NCBI GenBank assembly: GCA_963556145.1
Contig: OY744464.1
Coordinates: 5,456,001-5,520,000, forward strand
DNA: 64,000 nt
Origin: Hygrocybe punicea
Taxonomy: Eukaryota > Basidiomycota > Agaricomycetes > Agaricales > Hygrophoraceae
Direction: 5' to 3'
Numbering within the stretch: the stretch's first letter is position 1; every line of letters begins with the position of its first letter. The notes under the pieces are model-generated. The model worked only from the letters and a program-made list of their open reading frames with translations, did no database searches and was not told where the DNA came from. The position numbers and the translations under genes are program-made. Shown here piece by piece: positions 34,380 through 45,083 of this stretch.

Positions 34380-35393
34380 TCACGAAAACGCCAACCCAGT
34401 CCACGTAGCAACTGCACCTACAACTGCACCTCCAGCAACAGCCCTCAGGGCCCCTGTTCCCTTATCCCGTTCGCTTGTTCTTCCGTTCCCATTGCTGCCC
34501 TGGCATTTTTTAGATTCCAGCTCTGCATTGAGCGCTTTCACAGCCCCGATGTCCCGTCCCAATATCAACCACCCGTCGGTCACGTCGTTTGTGGCATTAC
34601 GAATGGTGGGATCGACAACACACGCATGGAAGCCGACTTTCTCGGCAGACTGTTTGATGGTCGGGATATCTGGCATGGGAAGGACGTATACACACGCAGG
34701 GGGTGCTTTCGAGTATTTGTTCAGCTCTGTGAGAAAACCTTCGCGTTCCTCAACGCTCATCGACCGGCCTGGGATGAGACGAGGGGACCGGAGAAGCACA
34801 TTGGGACCGATGGTTGCAGACGCAGTCTCGGAAACCAGCTTCTCCCCTTCGAGTGACTCCTGAGGTAATAGAAAGGAACTGTCGGAAGGCGTCTGGAGGG
34901 TGCCTGGCATCTGAGTGCGGGAGAAGACCTTGTTCCCCTGGTTAGGTAACATCCCTTACCACCTTGCAACACTCACCTTGGTCTCTTCACCTTCGTCACC
35001 GCTTAAATCATCCATGATGCCAGGTTTCAATAACCTGGCGACGATCTCGCTTGAATTGGTGGAGAGAGATGCAAGGCTGGCCTCTGGAAGAACCAAAGGT
35101 TTCTTCGATCGACGCCTGTCGTTTTTCTTCTGAGGGGGCGGGGACTCGATGTTCATCAACTCCAGCGCGTTGGTAATGACATCCTGTTCGTGGTCGCTCC
35201 CCAGTTTGTCGGTGGCATCATGGCTCAGTGGTGAGTCGACATGAGGGCAACCCTGGCGAGGGTGACCCGCCTTTGGACGACCGCATTTCTTGCAATGGGG
35301 TACTTTACGGGGAGTGGTGGTTGGAGTTGTGTTGGCCGAGTCGATTGACTTGGTAGGAGTCGTGGGTGCGGAAGAACGAAGAACTGGCGCCAT
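34380..35393 (-). CDS. Zinc-knuckle-like protein with hydrophobic C-terminus, unknown function
   Basis: Two exons (35393-34977 and 34937-34380, intron 40 bp) give 324 residues. I do not recognise a named family. Near residue 35 is a Cys/His cluster, HCKKCGRPKAGHPRQGCPH, that could bind one zinc, in a Thr/Pro-rich N-terminus. The middle has acidic and Ser-rich segments and a basic stretch (QKKNDRRRSKK). A more ordered region follows (EEREGFLTELNKYSKAPPAC ... VGFHACVVDPTIRNATND). The last 23 residues (RAVAGGAVVGAVATWTGLAF) are hydrophobic and could be a tail anchor. It is divergent from GatB with 215 bp between the start codons. Confidence 0.7.
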
Positions 35394-35608
35394 GGCTGAG
35401 ATTCGTGCAGAGAAGAACTTGCAATTGAGAAGCCTTGTATCCGGTACAACAGTAGGAGATACGTCCAGACAAAGCTTCCACTTATATAGGTGTGGCCAGA
35501 ACAATGAGCGCTACGTTGCTTTCGGTTGTCAAGATGTTGCCGACGACAGGCGAGCTTGAGCTTGAACGTTGAACAAAGGCGTCCAGAAAAGGGAACTACA
35601 AGCCCTGG

Positions 35609-37778
35609 ATGTTTCTATTACATCGTCGACAGCACTTTCGTGGCTGCTTGTCGCATATTTTTCACGTCAGATACGCATATATCCACGATAAGAGATGGCC
35701 GGGGTGGGAAGTCGTGGTGGGCATCGAAGTCCATGCGCAGATCAAATCACGGAGAAAGTTGTTTTCTGGTGTGTTCGCGTTAACGCGCCCTTTTATGCGT
35801 CGTAGTTGCTGTTGACGTGACACGGGGCGGTCGAGCGAAGATTCCTGGACATCAACCCCCGGCGAACCTGCCAATACACACGTCTCCCCGTTTGATGCGG
35901 CGTTTCCTGGAACATTACCAGTGTGGTTTTATTTTCTTTCGAGTTGGCCAAGCCGACCTCTTACGGCAATTTTGTGATCAACTAGAGATTGAACCCGAAA
36001 TGCGTCGAACTAGCCCTGCGCACAGCAATCGCCCTTGACTCACAAATCCAGCTCAGGTCGTCCTTTGATAGAAAACACTACTTCTATTCGGATCTTCCCG
36101 CTGGCTATCAGATCACACAGCACTACGGTTTGTGTTTTCTTATGCTCTATTTCCCTTGTTTTCATGGCGATCATGAACACTCAGCGCCCATCGCACTTGG
36201 TGGGTGGCTCAAGCTACCACACCAAGAGGCCCAAAGAACCGTACGAATCAAGCAGATTCAAATAGAACAAGCGAGTAAACTTGACCAAGTTTCTTACATT
36301 CGTCCGCCAATACTCTCATCAGGACACGGCTAAATCCACATATGATCCCCAACGTCGAATATCTCAAATAGATCTTAACAGGGCAGGGTCGGGTCTGATG
36401 GAAATAGTCTCAGAGCCTGATATGCAGTACGTACACGTTATCCACAAATACATTTAAAACTCATTGATCGACAGTTCTCCTGAGGAAGCTGCGGAGTACA
36501 TCCGCACCCTCCAAGCTGTTTTACGCGCCGTCGGATCTAGCGATGGCAACATGGAGCAAGTGGGATTTTGGGATTCTTTGCCGAGTTGCAATGTGACATA
36601 CAGACTTACCAGGGGTCCTTGCGCTGTGATGTGAATGTTTCCGTGAACCGACCTGGAGAATCACCAGGAACCCGATGTGAGATCAAGAACTTGAACAGCC
36701 TGAAGGCTGTTACTATTGCTATATGTGAGCCGTCTATGGTGTTCTATCTAGAACCTTGCATCCAATTTCTAGCTACTAGCATCTGAGGTATTTCGACACA
36801 CTGCACTCTTGATCAGTGGCAACGCCGTCGCACAAGAAACACGAGGATTTGACGAGCAAAAGGCGGAGACGTACAGGTTAAGGGGTAAGGAGGATGCACC
36901 GGATTATCGGTATATGCCTGACCCCAACTTGCCGCCTTTGCTGTTAACGCAGGTATGTACCATTTCGAAATGTCACCTCTTGTTTTAGGTAGCTTCGCAC
37001 TCATGACTTCAATGGAGGATTACGTCAACCTCATACGCCAGAACATGCCGGAGCTCCCGGACGAAACCCGTACGCGTCTGCAGCAACAATATGGATTGTC
37101 GAGCAGAGATACGGATGTTCTTATGGCGGTTGACTCGGGGCGTGAGGTTGGGTTCGACGGAGTAGTTGGGGGTGGCGCGGTAGCGTATTTTGATCAACTA
37201 TGTAGAGATGGGGAAGGGAGAGATCCAAAGGTTGTGGTTAATTGGCATGTTATTCATTTCGTTGAGCTTATTACGATTTGTTGACGGTGGTCTGGCTACA
37301 GGATGACTCATGAATTATTAGGACAGCTAGCGGCACGCGGGGAAACATTCAAGAACAATCCTTTGACAGTTGGGCAGATGGGGGAGTTGATCGATCTTGT
37401 GCAAAGTGGGACCATCACCGGTGCGCAAGTTGGACATCACATTCTCATTACCGTACTTACGGTGGTATAGGGACCTCCGGCAAAACTCTCCTTCGACACA
37501 TGCTTAATGGCACCCCTACCATGCCTTCCCAAATCGCAGAACAACTACAGCTCTGCGCCTTGTCCTCAACTCCATCCCCATCTTCGCCCTCACCCCATTC
37601 CGAATTGGAAGTCCTGTGCGCCCAAGCCATCGTTGCCATGCCCGAGGAAGCCGAAGCTTTGCGTAGAGGCAGGAGGAACGTGGTGAACAAGCTCGTTGGG
37701 AGAGTTATGAAGAGCAGTAGGGGAAGAGCTGATGCTACGACCGTAAAGGAAGTGCTGGAAAAGATGATTTTAGGCTGA
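35609..37778 (+). CDS. GATB: Glutamyl-tRNA(Gln) amidotransferase subunit B, mitochondrial
   Basis: Subunit of the GatCAB/GatFAB complex that converts Glu-tRNA(Gln) to Gln-tRNA(Gln) in mitochondria. The start at 35609 gives a basic presequence ([18 protein letters not shown]) suited to import, leading into [20 protein letters not shown]. Core motifs follow: [95 protein letters not shown] and [15 protein letters not shown]. The helical/YqeY tail ends [18 protein letters not shown]. About a dozen short introns; two appear to use GC donors (36271 GCGAGT, 37245 GCATGT). The frame is intact. The exon junction around 36725-36790 is less certain. Confidence 0.92.
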
Positions 37779-37905
37779 TGTCGTTGTTGAACTAGCCAAT
37801 TATTTTATCATGAATGGTCAGATAAGTACATATTCGAGGACTACTGGCCACTTTATGGTACCCAAGTAGTACTGGCATAAAACGACGTTAACATGTATCT
37901 TCTCA

Positions 37906-38801
37906 TCAGACTTCGGTCTTTTCGGCTAGAAAATTCAACCACTTTTCCTTGTCCCACGAGCTGGAGATCTCGTCCATAACTAAACCATCCCAAAGGACGG
38001 TGGGAGAGACATGGATCCCGTTCTGCCTAGAGTATTTGACTACAAAAAAAAACTGTTTGACCTGGTCATAGTTTGAATGCAAACAATAACCACGCACTTG
38101 TATACTTGAGGTCATCTGTGACACCAACACCGCCATTCGGGGTGCTTTTCAGCTTAAGAAGTTCCTTGAAATCATTAATTTCATTAGGTATTACTTGCGC
38201 TGCCAGTGCTGCCAGCTTCTCGCGAATTTGAATGGGAGTCATGGTAGAGGATGGGATATCGAAGAAATCGGCTTGGTTGTCGAAAAGCTAGGATTGTGCG
38301 GTACTTTCTTAGCTTACCATGTCTATTGGAAGAAAGAAAAACTCACAAGCCGAGAGAAGCCCCAGAAATTGTTCGGGGAGACTCGGGCGACCTATCACAA
38401 ATAAATCAAAGACTCGCTGCCACGAAATTGAATTCTGCATACATACAGCGAGCGCCGCTTCGTGGGTGAATGTCGACGAACCGTGCCAGGGCTGAACTTG
38501 AGGCCGGATGACGACCTTGACTGTGTCGCCATATTTGACCTTCAGTTGATCCATGATGGAATCGATAGCACGAGACATCTTGGCGCTATTAATATTCGAA
38601 CTCACCGTGATTTTCCAACATTTGGTTAGGTATCTACTTCTACTCACCTGAAAGGGCAGACATAGTCCACTGGTGAAAATAAATCAGTAAAAATCGTGTC
38701 GATTGGTTGAGGGGAAAACACACACAGAAGATATCGAGGGTATGCGGTGCACCCTGACTTCCTGACACAACGAGGGCACGAAGAGAAGGTCGAAGGGCCA
38801 T
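37906..38801 (-). CDS. Thioredoxin-fold (DsbA/GST-kappa-like) protein
   Basis: About 230 residues over five or six exons, ATG at 38801. Exon 1 codes MALRPSLRALVVSGSQGA then PHTLDIF; the next joins as LDYVCPFS, followed by AKMSRAIDSIMDQLKVKYG, DTVKVVIRPQVQPWHGSS, a helical insert (SFWQRVFDLFVIGRP) and the C-terminal strand-cisPro region SRQNGIHVSPTVLWDGLV. The VSPTV cis-proline loop and the CxxS site (CPFS) after strand 1 mark a thioredoxin-type fold. The second Cys of CxxC is replaced by Ser, as in glutathione-transferase-kappa and isomerase relatives, so a dithiol oxidoreductase role is unlikely. Its start lies 129 bp from the divergent CSN12-like gene. Confidence 0.7.
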
Positions 38802-38930
38802 TTCGAAGGTTGAAGCGCTGAAGCGCTGAAGGTTGAACTTGAAGGTTGTTGCTTGAAATAGTTATTTATTTATTATTCTCTGGCATCGCTAAAATATTCT
38901 GCTTCTGGCCGCAGTCACTGGGCACCGCCA

Positions 38931-40661
38931 ATGAATTTTGCAGCATACCTCCTTCAAGTAGCCGAAACTCTCGGAGCATCGGATGGCCCCAATCTGGCCT
39001 ACCTTCTTCGCCCCACAAGCCCACACGGGAAAGAACTAGTCAAGCAATTCCGGAATCCAACGGTACACGCCTAGCTCTGCCTTCCACGCAACCCATTCAC
39101 CAGGTGCTGTGACCAGCGTGCGTCACTTGCTCATTATGAAGGAAGCCTGGAGAGTCCGTGGGACGAAATCACTATTCACTATGTACTGGTATGTACACAT
39201 GTCGCGAAGAAACGGCCTGGCGAGGCATTCAAAGAGCAGTCTCTCCTTGTCACGTAAGTTCAAATTTAACGACGTATATGTTACTGAGAGGTCATACAAG
39301 ATCGTTCTTTCGGTATTTCACAAGCAATAGCGGCTGGACATTACCTGCGCTCTTCTCTATGCTACGAGATTTGCGTGATTTAGCCTTTGATGTGAACTTT
39401 TCCCAAAATTTGGTGAGGACACCAACTGAACTCCATGACGGTAGGCCGACTTTCACGCCAGATACAACGGCCAAGATAGCGAATGTATGGAGGAGGCCTC
39501 CAGAATTATTGCCAAGGCTTTTGGCAACTGTATGACGGATAGGTGAATCTCGTTGCTTGGCTTACTGCTTCTTGTTGTCGACAGTTTCCTCCAGAACATC
39601 ACCACTCCAAGAATCCAGAAAATGGGGCGTCTACTACGTTGTGGGCTTGGTCCTTAAATGTTATTTTCGAGCAAGTATCTCAGTTCTCGTCGTATGACAA
39701 CTGCTTACTGTGTTCACTTGTTTAGGTTAAACGTATTTCGTTATCTAAAAATATCCTCCGGGCGCTTGAAGCTAACAACGACATCCCGCCGCTTTCGGAA
39801 TACCCTCGTTCTCACCAGGTATGTGTTTCTGTCCCGTTTTAGGATTGTAACGTCCGTTGAGGACGCACGAGGTTACATATCGCTATTATTTGGGCATGCT
39901 AAGTTTCTTAAATGAGGAGTACGTAAAGGTTCGCTGTTTCCATGCAGTCATTGCATCATTGAACGCTCAAACCGTCATCACAAGGCTGAACAGGAGCTAA
40001 CTCTCGCTTTTTATCACTGTCACCTGGAAGCGCACAGCAACCAAGAGTGAGCGTCTTCCTACTGTCGTCTTTCTTGACATTTTTGAATATGAAATATTCC
40101 ACTTAGACGAATCCTAACTTATCTTCTGCCTCTTCGTATCCTTCGCGGACACCTTCCCTCAAATGAACTGATCCAGCGGTTCCCCGTGCTCGACGAACTA
40201 TATTCCTCATTTATCGCAGCATTGCGAACCGGTGATATATCAGGCTACGACACAGCACTTGAAAAATGGGAACGCAGATTGGTCGAACTGAACTTGTGGT
40301 TGACGCTTGAGAAGGCAAGAGAACTGTGTCTCAGGGGTCTATTCCGCAGAGTGTCAGTGCCTTCCACCTCCCTGATTTTGTCAGAAGCCCCATTAACCTA
40401 CCCCCATCTGATGGAATACCTAAAAATAGGTGGGTTACATCGCAAAAAGGCACTCGTATACCGATATCCATGTTCCACTGCTCTTTACGAATATCAGGCA
40501 TCGACGTCGGCCAGGAGGAAGCTGAGTGTTTGGTGGCAAACATGATATACAAGGGGTTCATGAGGGGTTACATTAGCCACGAGAAGCAGATGGTAGTTCT
40601 TGCAGGAACGAATGCGTTTCCGCGCTTGGCAGATCGACAGGCCCCGTTTGCTTTGATTTAG
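38931..40661 (+). CDS. CSN12: PCI-domain protein, CSN12 / PCID2 (Thp1) family
   Basis: ATG at 38931 (MNFAAYLLQVAETLGASDGP) and stop at 40659-40661; roughly nine exons. Diagnostic segments: GWTLPALFSMLRDLRDLAFD, SECMEEASRIIAKAFGNCMT, GVYYVVGLVLKCYFR, RALEANNDIPPLSEYPRSHQ, EQELTLAFYHCHLEAHSNQE, ILTYLLPLRILRGHLPS, KWERRLVELNLWLTLEKARE and MIYKGFMRGYISHEKQMVVL. This is the PCI winged-helix fold of the Thp1/PCID2-Csn12 group, which acts in TREX-2-type mRNA export and splicing-coupled complexes; in fungi the closest named relative is usually called COP9 signalosome subunit 12. I cannot separate the two names by eye. The frame looks intact. Confidence 0.85.
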
Positions 40662-40939
40662 GTGCTGGCAGTGTATAATGGAAGAGAACCATTTATTCCA
40701 GCAATTCGATAGTAACTTCCATCGAACACAGCTCGATGTTGTGGTGGATAGCCCTCCGGTGGTTTACAATTGCAATTGATGCATTTGGTGCCACGGTGGC
40801 AGTTCCAGATTTGCCTTTTTTGTGTTCAGGTGCTCCGTCTCCATAAGTGCTCGAGCGCTCCGTCTCCATAAATACCGTTCAGGCGAGTCGCTCTGGCTCA
40901 GATTGTGAATCTCCTCTTGCCATTCCCTCCACCTTCTCC

Positions 40940-42278
40940 ATGGGCAACTACCATTCAGCTTCCAAGTCTCCATCAGGTGAACATTCCTGGGACCGTTCCT
41001 CAAGGCGCATCACTCCACCAAGCAGATTTGGTGGCAATCTCGTACGGACCACGTCTGGTGGACCGGGACGACCTGCAAGTAACAACCTCCTCAGCCCGCA
41101 TGGGACTGGACATCGCAGGAGTAGGTCAGCGAACCCAACATCGGATCCGAATCCGATATCCGCCCCACCTCCGCCATATTCTCCTCGAACAGACCATTCT
41201 TCTGCTGTGACTGCCACGCTGGGAGTCGGATCTCATTATACCGACTCGAATTCCTTACTGGCTCCACGTCACACGACCCGAGCCACTTCCGTCTCCTCGA
41301 GAAATAACTATCCGCGAGCACCAACACGCAGGAACACAACGGAAAATGTGTTGGAGACGTTGCGCAAGTTCAACACTGTGTTTGTAATAGACGACTCGTG
41401 GTCAATGGAAGGAGCACTTTGGCAAGAGGTGACTTCAACTCCATGGCTCAACTAAACCTTTATTTATTGACAATTCTTGCTAGGCCCGAAATGCACTCGC
41501 AGCATTGGCGGATATTGCATCGAAATACGATACCGATGGAATCGATGTTTATTTCCTGAATGATGAAAGCGTCGGTACCAATTTGAAGGTGGGCTTGGTG
41601 TTTTTTATTCCTGACCACCGTCTAACTCGTTCTTTAGAATTCCACAACGGTCAGACGACTGTTCGACCGTGTACAACCGCGGGGTATTACCCCAATTGGC
41701 GAGAAACTTGAGGAGTTGCTCCTGGAATATCTATCCCTCATCGATAATGCGAAGGATAGTGGAAATAGCGCTGCCTTGAAAGCTATTAGACCCGTCAACT
41801 ATATTGTCGTTACCGACGGAGCCCCCAGTCAGTCTACCTTCTGTTTCTCCGTCATTCATCCATTGATCGAATTTTGTAGCGGACGATCCTGAATCGGTTA
41901 TCGTAGCTGCAGCAAGGCGACTAGATTCCAGAAATTATCCTATCTCGCAGGTGAGTGGGACCTTTCCATCGTTATATTTTTATATCCAATATCCTTTCAG
42001 GTCGGAATACAATTCGTCCAAATAGGGGACTCCCCTGAGGCAACTGCATACTTGAGGGAGCTCGATGACGGGCTGGCGTCCAACTATGGTATTCGTGTAT
42101 GTCACTGAAAACGACTTGCTAACAACTTCTAATCATCTCGATATCATCAATACAGGACATGGTCGACACGACTCCGTATACAGGAGGAGCGTTGACCTCT
42201 GAAGTTTTGACCAAGATTTTGATCGGGGGGATCAATCGTCGGGTAGACACAAGAGGCGCTGAAAGTGTTTTGTACTAG
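40940..42278 (+). CDS. von Willebrand factor A domain protein, tandem copy 1
   Basis: Start chosen at the ATG at 40940 because it gives MGNYHSASKS, matching the MGN start of copy 2. A Gly at position 2 with small residues after it suggests N-myristoylation. A Ser-rich, basic N-terminus holds HRRSRSANPTSDPN and the PPxY motif in SAPPPPYSPR. The vWA domain keeps all MIDAS elements: D-x-S-x-S (FVIDDSWSM), the Thr loop (GITPIGEKLEELL) and the third Asp (VVTDGAP). Exons join at 41431, 41486, 41589 and onward; the last ends VDTRGAESVLY. Likely a membrane-tethered metal-dependent adhesion or scaffold protein. Both copies share the same intron positions, so they arose by tandem duplication. Confidence 0.85.
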
Positions 42279-43772
42279 TAACCATGCTTATCCCACGACA
42301 TCATGTATTCCCTACATTGCAGTGTATATACAACAATCAATCTTTGCGCGTATTCATATTTCACTTGCGAATCCAAGAATCGACCTCTCTTTTGTTGCCG
42401 TACTAATTAACTTGAAACCAGTGTATGGGGTGGAAATTGATCAGCGGCCGGATCAGGCTTGGTGAAAAAATTTGTTGTTATTAACTCGTATATTAACAGT
42501 GTTAATAACAGGTTATTAACTCCGTGGGCGAGATGGGGTAGTGAAGAATTCTGGATGTTCAACGCGGCATGAAGGTGCCAGAAGCACAATCCAACTTTTC
42601 CCCCTCATTGTTGGCTGTGCGTGGTTCTTTTTTTTACGTCATGCGGAGCTCATGCACCATGCTGATTGCCAGTTTCCTATCAAAATCTTTTCTGTCCTCG
42701 TCAACTCGATGCCTGACGAATGGACAAACTCAACTGTCACATGGTTCAACTCACCTCTCCGAGCCAGACCGCTCAAACAATCGTTTGATATGATTCAGAT
42801 CAGGCAGCAGTGGTATGGGAAGCATCACCCAGTCACATACAGCGACACGAGAAGCTGAATTCTGTGAGGTGAGGCCAAGATACGGACTTGCAGTCAAGTG
42901 AGGCCGCGACGGTTTCGGGATCTGAAAAAAAGAGTGCAGGATGCTGTTCAGCTTGGCAATGGCAGAAATGAAACAATTGATGCGCAACTCGAGGTTGATG
43001 ATGAGGCGATGATAAAAGTGATAACGGTATAGCGACTACACCTAGCCCACAGATTACGTCTGCAACCAAAATTGAAGTGTTGACCAGGACATCGACATAG
43101 ACATGATAGGCTCGAAAGGAAGGACTTGATTTCGGCTCTGATCATTTGTGGCCCGGGGGCCTCTGCCACAGGCCACAGCTGTGAGAAAGCATCCCAACAC
43201 AAACGCAATGCTGGATTGTCAAGATTGGAGCTGGAGAACGAGTGGTGGTCCTGCGTGTCATTTTTCACTATTTTCACCACATTTTTATTGTCTGTTAATA
43301 CATATTTCCACTTGTTAATAACAGTCGTCTCAGACGCCCAGAGCATACTGTGATATCTCACCAGGAATTATTCACCAAGCCCGATCTTGGAGGGCAGTAA
43401 GCCAAATGGACAATAAATAAAGAACTTTTTGCCCTCTGGGAGTTGGTCACAACAATGGCTCCTAGACTTTGCGCACAGCAAACCAATACTGTACACGGCA
43501 CTGTCGATGTACTCCTAGTAGCGGTAGGAATTCGAATGTACGTTTCGAGGCTGTCCTAGTCTTCCAAAGAATCCATGGTGTGCGGTAAAGCGTTGTGGCC
43601 GCGTTGCACTGCCGCATTGCCTGTGGGGCGTCCAAGACCACAAGCTTCGGGACTCGGAATCCTCACAGCTTAAAGAGGAGTCGCAGGCCCTGATCGTGAC
43701 TACAATGTTTCACTTATTATAAAGGTCTACAACAGAATTTCTTTTGCCACTGTCACTGTTGAAGTTCACACC
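42279..43772. other. Spacer between the vWA paralogues, no gene supported
   Basis: Contains an AT-rich cluster of GTTAATAAC/GTTATTAAC motifs at 42474-42524 with an echo near 43300-43325 (TTGTTAATAACAG), which could be ends of an old MITE about 0.85 kb long. The ends are too imperfect to call. Several frames on both strands lack domains. The last 100 bp are probably the promoter of copy 2. Confidence 0.4.
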
Positions 43773-45055
43773 ATGGGCAATTCCTCTTCGAACTTGCGAT
43801 CCAAACGTTCCCTCGACTCCCTGATTTCCTACGAACCAGACAAGAAGTCTGAGAAGGCATCTGCGGGAGCTGGACAAACCACTACAACTGGGACCGGCAG
43901 TGGTGGTCTCACCCTATTTCATTCTGGGTGGCATCGCAGGTCGAGGTCGGCCAATCCGGCTACAGAACCTATCAATGCTCCCTCGACATCAATGCTCCCA
44001 CCCCCACCTTATTCACCTGCTAGAGACATCGTCTCCTCCATTCAACCACGCGAAACTCGCCGAGAACGACGTGGTAGAGCGCCTTCTCGTGACGCGGATG
44101 AGGATGCCTTGGAGATGTTGCGAAAGTACAATATCGTCTTCGTGGTTGACGATTCAACCTCTATGTCCATCTCCTCTGGTCGTGGCTCCCGCTGGCAAGA
44201 GGCATGTTGCAGACACAGTCTATTGTGCATCGGATTTGTGTTGATGACTGTTTTATCCAGGCAGGAGATGCTCTGGCATCAATTGCAGAGATTGCCGCCA
44301 AGTATGATATGGATGGTATTGATATTTACTTCCTGAACAACAAAGTAACCAAGGACCATAAGGGCTTGAAAGTCGGTCACATCTGGATATTATCCGTCTT
44401 CCTTCCTCTCATATTCCTCGCTCTTCCAGAACGCCGATTCCGTCCGCCGCCTTTTTTCAAGAATGAGTCTGAAACCATCGACTCCAATCGGCGAGAAACT
44501 AGAAGAACTGTTACTGTCATACTTGTTTGATCTCGAGGCGGCGCAAGCCACTGGGGATAGAAATGTAGTAAACGCCATCAAACCCGTCAACTACATTGTA
44601 ATTACTGACGGCCAGCCCAGTGAGCCATTTTCACTCATGCCGAAAAGTTGATAATTCAACTTTATCTATTGCAGCGGACGATCCCGAGTCTGTAATCATC
44701 GCTGCGGCCAAACGTCTGGATAACGGAAAGTTCCCTCTGTCTCAAGTACTATTATTCCACGACTTTCGCAATATGCGCTGACTTATGTATACAGGTGGGA
44801 ATACAATTCGTTCAAGTTGGAAACTCGAGGGGGGCCGGTTTATATCTGCAGGACCTCGATAACAACCTTCAGACCCGACATGGGATACGAGTATGTCTTG
44901 TGAACCACTTCAAAATCTTCCCGTGCTTACCTAGGTGGCAGGATATCGTCGACACGACTCCATTTAATGGAAGGGAATTGAACGCTCAATCCTTAGTGAA
45001 GATTTTACTTGGAGGGATAAATCGTCGCGTTGACCGTACGGCTGAAACTACTTGA
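43773..45055 (+). CDS. von Willebrand factor A domain protein, tandem copy 2
   Basis: Begins MGNSSSNLRSKRSLDSL (probable N-myristoylation), then a basic Ser-rich segment with HRRSRSANPATEP and the PPxY motif LPPPPYSPAR, parallel to copy 1. The vWA domain is complete: FVVDDSTSMSI, STPIGEKLEELLLSYL and VITDGQP for the three MIDAS loops, with VGIQFVQVGNS and DIVDTTPFNGRELN following. It has the same exon layout as copy 1, and copy 1 lacks the short insert SISSGRGSR after the first loop. The C-terminus ends ILLGGINRRVDRTAETT. It converges on the gamma-tubulin complex gene with only 28 bp between stop codons. Confidence 0.87.
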
Positions 45056-45083
45056 TTGTACTCTGAGTTGAACTGCTATATTA

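Noticed and set aside
42474..43325. A MITE with GTTAATAAC ends between the vWA genes.
   Set aside because: The end motifs are AT-rich, short and imperfect, and no target duplication was found.
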